Shown: piece after piece, positions 22,490-34,464 of the stretch | Layout of the letters: every line of letters starts with the position of its first letter | How positions within the stretch are numbered: the first letter of the stretch is position 1 | Origin: Ligula intestinalis | Lineage: Eukaryota; Platyhelminthes; Cestoda; Diphyllobothriidea; Diphyllobothriidae | Length of the DNA: 64,000 nucleotides | NCBI GenBank assembly: GCA_036362985.1 | Contig: JAYGXS010000003.1 | Coordinates: forward strand, 4,711,370-4,775,369 | Direction: 5' to 3' | The notes under the pieces: model-generated | Told to the model about the DNA's origin: nothing | Database searches by the model: none | What the model saw: the letters and a program-made list of their open reading frames with translations, nothing else | Position numbers and translations under genes: made by a program

Positions 22490-24240
22490 TAAGAGTTATA
22501 ATATTCGCTATGCGGCGTGCGCAGATTAACACAACGGTGGCATTTTACCAGCCATATGCAGTCAATAACAGTACATCAGAAAGATTTATGGTTGCCAGAA
22601 AAATTATAAAAGCACCACACTTTTCTCTGGTCTCTCTGCCAACAGCTGCATAAAAAGCAAGCCATTCAGTAATAAAAATAAGTACGGCTCTTGGCGGTCT
22701 CTTTGCGTGTTAAGGACGATCATATGGCTCGTGCTTCTATTCTAGGTGCACAACATGATTGGTCCGTATGCGATACCGTAAGGCAGTTGATAGACCCGGA
22801 GGGTTTGGTTACTTTACATTACGCAAGGAGGGTCTGCTTCATGGACACACATATATATTTATATATTTAAAAGACTAAGAGGCTATCAAGGGAAGCAGAG
22901 TTTAACTCTTCTGACGTTTTAAAGGCGTACAGGCTTTTTTACTCTGAGATTAGATTTGCACTGCACCTCACAGTTATTATATTAATTGACAGTCATGGTC
23001 AAAAGTGGTTTAATCAATAAAGAGGAAGGGGTCAGGACAGGGCCGGATGCATACAGAAGTCTCCCACTGTGTTATGATATTCGCGCATATGCAGATGTCA
23101 TTGAAATAAGCTGTAGCTGCGGGCCGGTAATCCTGCTTGCGCTCATAAATCCACCCGGTTGCACCCTTGCAGAATGCGCGGATTAAGCGTGTGAGCTGAC
23201 AATTTCTCTTTTCGGTTGCTTTGCGGCAACAAGTGTTCGCCATCGGCTCACATGGCCCCGGATTGAAGTCTGTGTTCATGCTCTCTCTTCTCTCCAATTA
23301 AACGCGTTCGTAGGGCTTGGTAGGCTGTGAAAAGTGCCACTTATCGGTTAATGGAGGTTGTTTGCGTGTGCCAGGCCTATGTTGTATTTCTAGCTATGCG
23401 GTCATTCCCTACACCCACAATTTTGACATTCTGTAAGGCGAATGCGTGTCCAGAGACTGCGCAGTATTCCACCACCAAAGAAAGATGTATCATCCTCCTT
23501 ACTTTCCTGACGTGCTCTGCAACCGCTTTCTAGTCTCCTCAAAATACTTGACAGCACAGGAATTGCATTTAACCCAGTATATGAAGATGCGGTTTCAGCC
23601 CAAATATATTAAGGTCCACTTACAATTACTTCAGTTTTCCCGCATGACAGACCGGAAGTGAGAAAAATAGTAACTGCCAACTGCTGGATTGATGTGTGTG
23701 CTTCTCTCCCACTGCGTGAAATGCTTCGCTTGTTCCACGTTCTGATCAAAGTCCTATATGAACATTAAACTAAATGAGATTCTAATTACACGTGACGGGC
23801 GGATATTCATGTAATTTTAATGCTAGCTTATAAGAGTTACTAATCGGGATTTTTTAATCCATTAAAAGCCCTAGATGCGCGCACAATATTAATTTGCGTC
23901 CACGATGCATGTCTCTAAAGCGATTTATTAACGACTGAGTATATGCTCTTGAACTTTGCGAAAGAAACCTCTAGAAAGGTATCCGATGCGTTCTTCCGCA
24001 CACTATCACAGCTTTATTCCGTGCACAAGGAGATGAGAAAGTCCTGTGAGATCAGGAATCGCAAAGTAATGCATCGATCAGAATAATGTAGGCTGCCAAA
24101 CAGGCTGGCTATTCTTATCTAGCTACTGTGTGAGTCTAGCCGAATGAGTAAGGACATATCAGTCACCTAGACAGCCCTTGTTTTTCTAGAAGCATGTGGC
24201 TCTCCAGGTTTTGTTCAAAGCACGAATTTAACCATTATTG
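22490..24240 (+). repeat. R2 large repeat, unit C (partial, diverged)
   Basis: 22500-22680 matches 16465-16680. 23990-24240 matches the part of units A and B around gatgagaatgtcctgcaag, here gatgagaaagtcctgtgag, followed by a gagtctagccgaatgagtaa block and aagcacgaattt. The stretch between (22680-23980) has no recognised gene; frames at 22986-23186 and 23010-23297 overlap on opposite strands and look spurious. Confidence 0.5.
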
Positions 24241-24777
24241 CAGTCTTACGTACGAACAATATCCAATCGATGGGCATGTATCTTACGCAAAGAAAGACAT
24301 GCTAGGCTCCTATTTGTAAAATATTGTGGCAAATTTCCCACCTTTAAAGTTGACGATGACATAGCCGAATTGAAATAGGCGTTAGGCGTTCTCGCTCTCG
24401 TTTTCGCCAAAAATAACTCATGCTGGCCCACTCATATACCTCTAGTCCTAGCATTATGTCCTGCAAAAATGTGCATATGAAGCTTCGTGGGTTTTGAAAT
24501 AGGATAGGCAGGGAAGAAAAAAATTCAAGTAAAACATTTAGTCGAAGCTGTTTCCCACGGCCGCTGGGAGTAAGTATTTTTGCATTTAAATTGAAGGTGT
24601 GTAAGGCGCTTTGCGCTGTGGACTATACTAATCTAAGGCCAGAACAGTAAGTTGGTCCTCAGGTAAGTTGAAGTAGACTACCTTCCAACCACTTTTTAAA
24701 TTTTTCGTGAAATTCAAAAAACCTGCAATTAAATAATTGGGGTTTTCCACAATAAGTTAAAGGATGATACAGATTAG

Positions 24778-24930
24778 GAAAATATACAGATATACATCAA
24801 CAACACTGCTAAGTACATTAAAAAAGAACAGCATTTTGCATTTATGAAAGTATATTTCATAACAGTTTTCGTGGAAAAAAACACAAGAGCATGGATATAA
24901 GAGTGGGACTACATAAGCTTCTGTTGCCTA
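24778..24930 (+). repeat. R3 repeat, copy 1
   Basis: It matches 26228-26412: atacagata, acatcaac, cactgctaagt, gcatttat, aagta, then gttttcgtgg, aaaacaca, ggagca-like, ctgttgcc. Copy 2 has about 30 extra bases in the middle. No coding sequence was recognised in either copy. Confidence 0.65.
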
Positions 24931-25314
24931 GAGGTGCAAAAAGTCATGTGCAACCTGCGGCTACTCGGCCAAGGACGCATTATGGGCAGGAGTTTGCATA
25001 GAATAAAACTTTCACTTGCGACTAAGCAAATACTATGCAGCAAAGAAAATGTGAGTCGATGGCAGGGGCCCTCATTTCAGGACCACCACAGGTTTACCCG
25101 CCCGACTTTTCAAACTCTTGTTCGACTTATTCACCGTGGGAGGGGAAGAAAGTGGCAAAGCCACTGACTATACCAAGACAGTCGTGAGAGTCTTGTGGCG
25201 CATGTGTCTTCATTGCAGAGTGCTGCGAAGCTCCTGGTATGCTGGTGAGAGTCCGATTTATTCAAGAATCATGTGAATTGTGATCATTATTTTTTCGACC
25301 ACGTAAGTTATGTA
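24931..25314. other. No gene recognised
   Basis: A 77-codon frame (24934-25167) has no recognised motif. Confidence 0.45.
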
Positions 25315-25540
25315 AGCATCGGCCCGGCAACAATTCTGAAGGTGTTCATCACAGTTTGACTGATTCGTTATAGAGAAGGCCTTGTCAGAGGCCAATGCTC
25401 TAACCACTAAGCTACAAACGACCCACCTTGCGCCATGAATGTATTCACACTTGGGTCAAAATTAACCCACCCAACTTTACCGCCCATATGGAATCCACCA
25501 ATACGGAAAAGCAAGCCGACTGCTCAAGCAGCCTCGTAGT
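25315..25540 (-). repeat. T1 repeat, copy 3 (left arm of large hairpin)
   Basis: On the minus strand this copy carries the upstream block, then a tRNA-like core beginning near 25424 with a full A-box match (tagcttagtgg), then an anticodon-like stem ggcc/ggcc. The B box is decayed. About 160 bp of it (25380-25538) is the reverse complement of 25577-25738 at roughly 80-85 percent identity by eye. Confidence 0.75.
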
Positions 25541-25574
25541 CATTCTGGTGGATTTTAGATGATTGCTTAGGAAA

Positions 25575-25825
25575 TCCTGCTTAGGCAGTCAACTTGCTGT
25601 TCCGTATTGGTGGGTTCCATATGGGCAGTAAAGTTGGGCGGGTAATATCCACCCAATTGCGATGAAATTCATGGCGCAATGCGGGACGTTTTAATCTTAG
25701 CGATTAGAGCATTGGCCTCCCGCAAAGGCCTTCTCTGATGCGCGGGTTCAAATCCCTACAAACGCCTAGAGTTTTTTCACAATTGATCAACTCAAATTAT
25801 GCAAATCTGCCAAACCTTCCAATTA
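25575..25825 (+). repeat. T1 repeat, copy 2 (right arm of large hairpin)
   Basis: The tRNA-like core (about 25684-25768) has an intact five-pair anticodon stem ggcct/aggcc around the loop cccgcaa, giving anticodon CGC at the usual place (alanine), and a good B box (ggttcaaatcc). Its A box is degenerate. The downstream block (cacaattgatcaact, then aaattatg and ctgccaaacc) matches T1 copy 1. Copies 2 and 3 start back to back, separated by about 40 bp. Confidence 0.75.
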
Positions 25826-26227
25826 TTAGTAATAGTTGGTCATGGTGCCCCATCGCAGCATTATGTCACTGCGTTTGTGTCGCTATTTTAGTACCGATTT
25901 GACCCAGACATTAGAAAGGGTTTTTATCGTAGTCGTAGTCACATTTGCCTTAGTGGCAACCCGTACGTTCCTTTATCAGAAAACATAGCATAAACGATGC
26001 ACAAGTCGTTACGCCTGACATCGAAAATAAATGCAATATGCATTCTCGCCGAAGTGCATGCGCCTGAAACTCGGCCAAGTGCGAAACCTCGGTCAGCTGA
26101 GCATCGATCGATGACCTCGTCACTGTTCTACGCGCTCATACCATGTTGGTATGGGTCAGAAAAAATGAAGCTACCATGATGATGTTCGCAACGCGATCAT
26201 TGATTGGATGAAGACACCTGCTGGTCG
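25826..26227. other. No gene seen
   Basis: Nothing recognised between T1 copy 2 and R3 copy 2. Confidence 0.45.
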
Positions 26228-26412
26228 TGTTATACAGATAAACATCAACTACACTGCTAAGTTCTGTAAAACAAAAAGGCATTTAGCATTTATAAAAGTA
26301 AATGTAACTGCGTGTCTGAATGTCTCACCCATGAAACCTTATCACCACTGTTTTCGTGGGCAAAAACACAGGAGCAGGGATATTTGAGTGCGCTTACCTC
26401 AGCTACTGTTGC
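26228..26412 (+). repeat. R3 repeat, copy 2
   Basis: The partner of 24778-24930, in the same orientation and about 1.45 kb downstream. The T1 inverted pair lies between the two R3 copies. Confidence 0.65.
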
Positions 26413-27530
26413 CTTGTTTTCTTTATGTCTCTCGTTTTGATTTCTTCTCTATCCCACCATTTATTTTTATTTTTTGGTAAACCCTGCTTTGCAGTGCACA
26501 CCTTATTTTTGTTTTCCCTTTAAGCACTGCCCAATTACATATTTACCGGACACAGCATCAGCCCAATATGTTGTGTGTAAAATAGCTGGTGATTGATTTG
26601 GTATTCAAAGGGGCGCCGGCTCCTTCTAATTGCCTTGTTATATGAGCCCTGGTGTATGTAAAGGCGGGGAAAGATCGTGCTATGGCGCACGCAGATGGAT
26701 CCACCGACATTGCTAGCTAGTCCTATTCCAGGCAACCGATCAGATCGGCGTTGCTCTGTTGCTATCGGTGATGGATATAGTGACGTCAACCCTCAGCGCC
26801 CTTCTTTCCCCACTATTAATAGTTTGATGTGCTTAAAGCAATCGCGGTGCACTAAAAGCCGCGGATTATTTTAATTTTTCAGTGTTTTTTTTTGCCAAGT
26901 TATCTCTTGGATTCCACTTTTGTCATCGTGGTGCGCTGTCCTGCTTGGCAAAATACCGGGCTATAACCACGCCTTGTCTGTAATTCCATGACAGTGCACG
27001 CCTCTTTTGAATGACAGAAATTATTATTATCACTCTATTCGTTCGTAAGATGCAAATGATCTTTTTATCAAAACAAGAAAGAATCACCGTGAGGTCTCTG
27101 ATCGGTCCAAGCTGACGTCAAAAAGAGCATTTATTGCATAAAGATGTCGAAAGCTTCTCTCAGGACAAATGAGTTATGGCTCCCTAGTGTGCGAATCAAA
27201 TTTTCAAATAACTGGGACATGATAAATATCAAAGCAAAGGGTGGAGTCTTTTGCCGTCGAAAATTAAGCTGCGAAACACAAAAACGAGGACGACATTCCA
27301 TGAGCAAACAAATCGCCAATTTATATGAATTTTAGCGATGACGTCTTCGAAACACGGCCATTTATTTGAAGCATTAAATGTAAACAAATGTTTAAAGAAA
27401 AAATTAGAGACGAAAATCAGATAACTGAATTTATTTAATGACTGCCGAATGAGAAAATGGCTGAGGGTAGCCATTCATATCACTTGGAATTTTGTCCAAT
27501 CTTAAAATTTAGCAAACAAATTGAATCAGA
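26413..27530. other. No gene recognised
   Basis: Short frames on both strands overlap one another and match nothing I know. Confidence 0.45.
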
Positions 27531-27531
27531 T

Positions 27532-27553
27532 AATATATATATATATATATATA
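27532..27553. repeat. (AT)n microsatellite
   Basis: An uninterrupted AT dinucleotide run of 22 bases. It sits inside an R10 repeat copy. Confidence 0.9.
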
Positions 27554-27660
27554 TGTCGTCCTCGTTTTTATGTTTTTTTTTCGCACAAACTGTAAACTGT
27601 AGATAAACCTCACCCTTTGCACTGAGATATATCATGTAAAAATTACTTGAAAAACTCGAT
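27535..27660 (+). repeat. R10 dispersed repeat, copy 1
   Basis: Shares gtcctcgttttt, then caccctttgc and gagatatatcatg with copies near 30.9, 52.7, 54.2, 58.9 and 60.1 kb. All six are on the plus strand. Confidence 0.5.
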
Positions 27661-28563
27661 TTGCTCGCTTCCAAGCAATAAGCATTTAATCCTGCGAAAC
27701 ATGTCTTAAATTCACCAGTGTAATATGGTCTCATTGTCAACAACTTTAACCTATCCCATGTGTAACGGGCATTTTCGTTCTACTTTCGAGAGCAACGTTG
27801 ACCTTATCCGATAAACTCATGGAATAGTAACAGGATTTTGAGTAAGCCAGATTGCTATGTGCTAAGGGTGCTAGTGGGACAAGTTTCAGTTCCTTACATC
27901 AGGAGACAAATAATGATATTGGAGAAATCGGGTAATGAAAATATATACTTTCCAAAGTCATTTAAATTTAAATAATTTATAAAGCTGGAATATGAAATAT
28001 TTAGACAGTGTTTATTTTTAACTGTTAGGCATGATATGTAAACAAGCGCATTCTAATAACTAATAGGTACAAGCCATTGAACGTCCCGCTAAACAAGAAG
28101 CAAAAACTTCTCCAAATAAGCTGAAATGAAAAATATTTGCAAAATAATAAGTGCATAATTTTTTTTTGACATAAGTTACGTAGATTTACGTATGGTGAGT
28201 AAAATGCTTTCGAGTTATCGTGACTGCTTCGTAGAAAGATCCTAGATGTAAACTTTCACAGAAGACATTATCCTAAAGGGATCACTTACCCGAATATTTT
28301 TTCCGTCAGGTCGATATCATTGAAATGTAATAGAGCAATAATAAAGGAATAAAGTGATTGGTTTACCAGTGTTTTTGATTTCAAAGCATAATAATCAGTC
28401 AATAGCAGGACCCTTATAGCACTTTTTTTATAAAAGGTCGTTGGCGACTTCTAGAAATAATAAAATCTTCATCGTCTGGTTAATATGTCAGCTGTTAAGG
28501 CAAATAAATCTTATTTTGTGAATTAACACTTTCTTATACTCAAAAGCATTACGTTTTAAAGAC

Positions 28564-28815
28564 ATGTTTCAGTGGCACCTCTCACATCATCTCCGTGGTC
28601 ACACAATGAAGCTGCGCACGAAGATGTCCAAGCTAAACCTCCGGTCTGAATTCTTCACGCAACGGGCCATACAACAGTGGAACAACCTTCCACAGTCAGT
28701 CGTGGAGGCCACTTCCCTTCAGATGTACAAACAACGCTTGGATAATTATATGCATCCCCTCTCCTCTCTCCTAATCTGAACTCTAAAAACCAGACATATA
28801 TTGTAAAAAAAACAA
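28564..28815 (+). pseudogene. LINE pol C-terminal end and 3' tail (5'-truncated)
   Basis: The 71-codon frame contains LRGHTMKLRTKMSKLNLRS, then FFTQRAIQQWNNLPQ and LQMYKQRLDNYM before its stop at 28777-28779. This is the recognisable end of many non-LTR pol proteins, with the pattern RGH.KL......R..FF..R....WN.LP......S...FK..LD. After the stop come about 35 bases ending in an A-rich run (gtaaaaaaaac). There is no RT core. The short length with an intact 3' end is typical of a 5'-truncated insertion made by target-primed reverse transcription. This frame is clean, so the copy is younger than the LINE trace at 5.5 kb, and the two ends differ enough to be separate families. Confidence 0.8.
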
Positions 28816-28819
28816 TGCT

Positions 28820-30810
28820 ACGCACAGGCTGCCAATACTATGTTAGCAGAGTAATTTTTTTAGGTGCATGAACACGTGTTAAATAGGGTTTTCAAAAGCA
28901 TTGTCTATTATTCTTACAAAATAAACTAAAAAACACATAAATGTTACTAGCCAATGCACAAAAAATACCGCCATCGATATATAACTTAAACGGTCAATTA
29001 TTGGCTAAATTCGCTTAAAATTTATCAAACATGTAATCAATGTTAAAACCTCGATTATTCTTTGCCGTTGCTCGTGTTACTGATGATACCATTCGACTAA
29101 AGGTCAATAAGTGGTTATTTGAAGATGGTCAATCTCTTTTTAGGACTGTCCTTGGCATATCGGTTAAAATGGCAATTTCCTATTCAATAAAAGATGTCTA
29201 CACTAAAATATTACCAACATCTGGCGTGCGGTATTCTATAATTTCTTTAAAAAAGCATCCTATTGCGCTGTCTAGCGATTTCCAAACTCATCCTTTGAGC
29301 AGATACTTCGACACATTTAGTTATAATAAAACACTTTGTTCTCTCCCTAATTTGCCTCTTATTTATGAAAATTAAATCTCCAGGAACGAACATATTACCT
29401 AGAAGGTCCAATCTACGGCGAAGTAAATCAAAACTTAAAGTGGCAGTTTTTTTGGTGAAATACGACGGCATTAAGTTTTTGCAAAATGTCATGCATGCAC
29501 CTGATATATCTCGATTTATTGTTTATCCTCGAATCCATAAACAGTGTTTTTTAGTGACGACAGATGTGAGATTGCAGACATCACCACTTTTCTGACATTT
29601 CCCTCTTTGTAACTGCAAAAATGTGACAAGAACAAACGACAGCTGTTGCTGTCAAATACAACAGAAAGCCTTATGGTTTTACCAATAAATCTATATCCCG
29701 GAGAAAGCAAGTGTTAAGACAGGTATGGTGAGTATTCAACAAATAAGTGCCTCCTTTATCCGACATCTTTGATAAAACATTCATGCTCATCAATTTTAAA
29801 CTTATTTTACCAGGTGTGTGAATGCCTGATCTAATGCATTTTGCTATTTAATGCACGCTTGGATATGGATCAAGTTGCTTTTTTACTCCTTTCGGCCGTT
29901 TTATTTCTATTTATTCAGATGTCACTTAAGAAGAATAGCACTGAAATGAGGAGCCATATGCTTTAGCTTTCGGCATTTTTGAATTTGGTCCAGTTTTTCA
30001 GATGAAACTGAAGACTCCAATGGCTATAGCTTGCAGACAGGTCATTTTAACTTATGAGTTTAACAGCTTTAAGTAACTCTATATGAATATTTTATTGAAA
30101 AAAAGAAACTATTTACGCTATTTATAACAAAGGAAAAACATTTTGAAACAAAGATTGGGTTAAACAGCAACATCTTGAAACACCTACTTAAAATTTTCTT
30201 AATGTTGGTCAGAAGAAGGAGATGTACAATTTTTGATTCATTTATCTTATTACCTAGACAGGTGGATAACCAACAGGACCAGGCAAAGCACAAAACGCAA
30301 ATGCTGATCTGTACGTCGAAAAGTACAAAAGTGGCAACCAAATCCTCGCCTACTGGTTGTCTGCGCTGTCATATTTCTCTTGAAGATTTTCTCAGTCAGC
30401 TAACATTAAAAACATATGTAATAACTTAGCTCCGATTTTTAAAAATATTTAACATAAACTCCTAAACACACAATGTACGATAAATTTTGTTGATTTCTGA
30501 TAATAAATTTGTTCTATTTAATTGAAACATTTTTTTCTGAGTTTTGGGGATTTGACTTCTGTAAAAAAATTTACTGGAAAGGCCCCTCAAGCTATATTAT
30601 TTAGCATTTCTCCAAATAATTTATATAAAAGGAAAGTGGGCAGCTAAGCCCGTAGTGTTATATAAAGCGCATGCGATGGAAAAAAATATTTCACTGCAAT
30701 ACATATTTTTAGCTTGCATGAGAGAATATGTTTTCTGCAGATTTAGGCACGACACATTCAGTGAAATATCGTTTGTGGAATGTTGAGCCGTTTATAACTT
30801 TTTTCAAATT
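28820..30810. other. AT-rich stretch without recognised genes
   Basis: The longest frame (29040-29375, 111 codons) has no recognised domain and is overlapped by frames on the other strand. Confidence 0.5.
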
Positions 30811-30814
30811 AATG

Positions 30815-30970
30815 GCATAATGTCAAAATCGTCACTGGTAGCATTTAAATAAATAAAGTAATTGATTAAAGTGGAATGGGGTCCGCTTTTTATAATTGTC
30901 AGATACTTTTTAACTGTTACTAGACTCCACCCTTTGCCTTGATATATATCATGCCCCGGTTGTTTACGTG
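30815..30970 (+). repeat. R10 dispersed repeat, copy 2
   Basis: Carries atgtcaaaatcgtcactgg, aaataaataaag, ttgtcagata, ctccaccctttgcc and gatatatatcatgcccc. Closest by eye to the copy at 58.9 kb. Confidence 0.6.
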
Positions 30971-31794
30971 TTTAATTTTCATGCTATTGGCCCCGAAATA
31001 CCTGTCGCTTAGCCACCTATAAAACAGAGTTTTTTAAAAACGTTGACACATGGTCATAATTACGATAAACAAAATTTAAATGTCTAACGAGAAGATACAA
31101 ATGGAAACTTAATAGTATTTTAGTTAAGATAACTTCCACCACATAAGGATGCATATAATAAACAAAGAAATAAAGCCTGGTGAATGAACACCTATTTATA
31201 CTTGAATTTAAAATCATTGAATAATAACGATGACTAAATACATGCAATTTCGCTGTTGTTTTTGTCGAGTTGTGAGACATAGTCTGCAAATAGGAACGCT
31301 GTGGAGAGCAGCGCTGTTATTTCTACTATAACTGCCTTCACAAGGCATGTGTGTGATGTCAAACACCCTTGGCTTTTTTATGACTACTCAGGGTTTTGTT
31401 TTTATATGAGTGGTTGAATTTCCAATGTTAAGGACATTTTTTAAATTGATGGTATAACACCTATTCGATACCTTATCTGACATAGAAACAATTGAAAAGA
31501 TAACCAGGCAACAACTTTTGCGTAGTGCACCTCATTTATCCCTTTTGCATGCATTTTTTAACGATAACGATAGTTACATGGATTAATGGATGGGTATTTA
31601 ATATAATTTAATAAATGATGCATGCATGCATATATTTATTGCATTGACACATGTTGTATATTTATATTTGTAGATTTGTATTATAATTTAACATATTGCG
31701 TAATATCCAATAATCAAAATCCAGACCTCTTGAAATTCATGAAAAAAATAAAAATAGGGCTAAGGAAGTTGTCTATTTCAACTTATTTGACGTC
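30971..31794. other. No gene seen
   Basis: AT-rich, with only short frames. Confidence 0.5.
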
Positions 31795-32040
31795 AAATTT
31801 ACCGCTCTGGAGTTAAATTAGTATAGTCTGCGGCGCAAAACGCCGCGTTGTCCTTCGATTAAAATGCGGAACAGCTTATTTCCAGCAGCCGTGAGAAAAA
31901 GTTGAACAACATTGCCTACTTTTTACCTAATTCTACAAATGTCCATCCCTGCTTTACCTATTTCCCTATAATCACCGTCTCCATAGCACAACATGCTGCA
32001 ACTAGGGGCGAATAGGGTGTACTACATAAATCACTTCTAT
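31795..32040 (+). repeat. R4 repeat, copy 1
   Basis: Matches 34215-34463: taaattagtat, gtctgcggcgc-like, tttccagcag, gtgagaa, ttctacaa, accgtctcc-like, tgctgcaa, actacataaat. The second copy is cut off by the start of the PLE pair at 34465. Confidence 0.65.
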
Positions 32041-32129
32041 GTAAAACGTGTATCTTGACGTATGGGAGGAGTAATGGTGATGAAGTTACTCGTGCGAAAT
32101 TGATACCACGCAAGACTACCTCTGTGGAA

Positions 32130-33400
32130 TTTCTCTTATCTGCCTGTTTTTGAGAGTTGTGTAGTCAATGTCGGTCTCCTTTACTGTGGCAAGCACTTTA
32201 CGTGTTCAAACACAGACAGTAGATTTCACGTTTTTTTCACGGCGAAGTATAGCTAAAAGGGAAAATAATCTGCCAACACCTCTCCCAAAAGCAGGCGGAG
32301 TGCCTTCGGCTGCAACATGGGTGTGCCCTTACAAAAGGTAAAACTGCGTGCGCAACCGGAAGTGATTAAATGTATCGGGAAAAGGGGGAGAAGGCTTGGT
32401 CGCCTGATAAAAAACACACATACATTTATGATTTCCCATATAATCGACGAAAACGCTGTCCCGTTACTGGCAGAGAGGTCATTTTATTGAACGTTCTTCG
32501 TGAAAGCATGCTAAAGGGATAAGGGTTAGGGGAGCGGGCACTATAATTATTGCCTTTTATGTTAGAACTGTTCCATCCTCATAAAACGGTCAGCACTGAG
32601 AGCAGAGACTTGTTAAACCACTTTTAACTTGAAGTCTTTTGAAGGGGGCCGACGAATGCTTGTGAACTTAGTGTGAGGGCTATTAACACCGGACAAAATG
32701 CTTGGACCTAAATGGACGTCGGGGGATTCAGGGCAGTGAGAACGGCGATAGCCATGTGAAATGATTCTTAGGACGGAAGTTAAAGAAAGCTGCTATCGAA
32801 CAAGTTGGCGTAAACTATACGAAGGACATAAACAGCAAAGACTATAATGGCCTTTTTTTGTTTTATTGCTCGTCAGCAGCAAAATGTTTGCCAACCGCGG
32901 ATTGAACACAGCTGAAGTTTGAGCTTATCCTTAGTTGGTAACCCAGCAATTAGGACTTATTGGTTTCAATCAAGACTAATCAACTTCAATGTCCACTGAT
33001 AATTTCGTGGAAGGCGATGAGGTGTAAGACTGAATAAGGTACTTCAGTAATGCAGGTGGCATTCCTCTCATTCCCAAAAATCAGTGCTCTCATCTTACCC
33101 CTGACCATAAATAATGGCTTTTTAACTAACCTGTATGTTAACCTTAGCAATGGAAGTTTACGTTAGGTAGCTGGCACTACGAGTGATAACTATCCCCATA
33201 TATTTTGTCAGGTTGGCAATAGAGTGAAAAAACATTCTGCAGGTAATAAGTACAACTGTTCATTTCAAAAACGGTCTTTCTCATCCGGATAATCAGGCTT
33301 TGCAGTTGTGCAGTTTATTGAATCATGTACAATGTTTTCTCTTCAAAAACGTATTTTATTCATGAAAATTTTATCACTTAAGAAGCTAGAATATCTGTAA
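32130..33400 (+). repeat. R5 dispersed repeat, copy 1 (long)
   Basis: Matches 60870-62075 and, over a shorter span, 40975-41285. Landmarks: catttatgatt, cctcataaaacggtcagcac followed by gagagcagag, gtaatgcaggtggc, and a late tttattcatgaa. No coding trace was recognised. The short open frames inside do not align between copies. Confidence 0.6.
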
Positions 33401-34214
33401 AATATATGAAAACGAAACAACAATTTGCCTTTTTCAGCCATCTTAATTGATCGTTAAAAACGTTGCACTCGAGAAAGAAAGCTAGACCTCAATATATAAA
33501 CGACTGAAGAAGTCCTAGTATAAAAAAACAGTAGCCTCTTGGTTCATCTACCATTCTACCAAATGAGATGTTATCCCCGATTGTGATTGGCAGGGCAGTT
33601 GCTGGCCCATTTAAAAGCACCATCATTAACTTACCTTCTGCTCATACTCATAATCAAAATCAGCATCGGCCAGCATGATCGTAAATCAGTTGAAAAAAAA
33701 GAGAAAAAGAATACAGAAATATATATCAAGACGGTAACGTCAAGTAATTACCTTGGAATTCTTTGGAAACATATGACGGTCCTTGCATAACTACAACAAT
33801 GCATGCTGCAGTATGGACTAATTTGTCCAAAAGCTTCCTTCAAATTCAACTTAAATCCACAGAGGAAACATACATGCTGTAGTGCCTTGATGACGGTAAT
33901 TTTCATTAAAATTAATGCACTAGAAATAAAGGAAGGCCTAACATTATTTTGAGAAATGCACGTTTTATACCCCTGGTCCAAGCATTTTCCCATATGAAGA
34001 CGGTGGTTAGTAATTAAGATGGGCAATGCAATATGCATTTTATTTTGTTGTATTAAGAAATATTGTTGATCAATACCTGCACATTTTCCTTATTTGTATT
34101 ATTATTGAAGGTTTTGCGGAAAAACCCAATTATAAAAATGAATGAACTTCAAATTTCTCAAATAAACAGAAATTTTAGATTGCAAGTCGGCTTATTCCAC
34201 TAACCTGAGGTTCA
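33401..34214. other. No gene recognised
   Basis: The 96-codon minus-strand frame at 33748-34038 matches nothing known to me. Confidence 0.45.
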
Positions 34215-34463
34215 GCTCACCGTCCTCGAGTCTAATTAGTATTGTCCGCTGCGCCAATCGTACCATACGCCTTCAATTCACATGCAAGAAAATTTCATCC
34301 CAGCAGCTACGAGAAGCTAATTAAGCTACTATACTAATTCACACTAACTTCTACAAAACTTTGCGGCTCTTGTATCCTATTCCTCCACACGTAAACCGTT
34401 AAAGTCAATATCGTCCCTGAAAATACTGCTAAGACAATGGCTATATGAGGTGCACTTCATAAA
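34215..34463 (+). repeat. R4 repeat, copy 2 (interrupted)
   Basis: Homologous to 31795-32040 and ends abruptly where the tail of PLE copy A begins, so the PLE probably inserted into it. The continuation was not found at the far side of the PLE pair (after 38064). Confidence 0.6.
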
Positions 34464-34464
34464 T

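Noticed and set aside
29040..29375. Frame of 111 codons
   Set aside because: Nothing recognisable; no second copy and no coding-like bias visible by eye.
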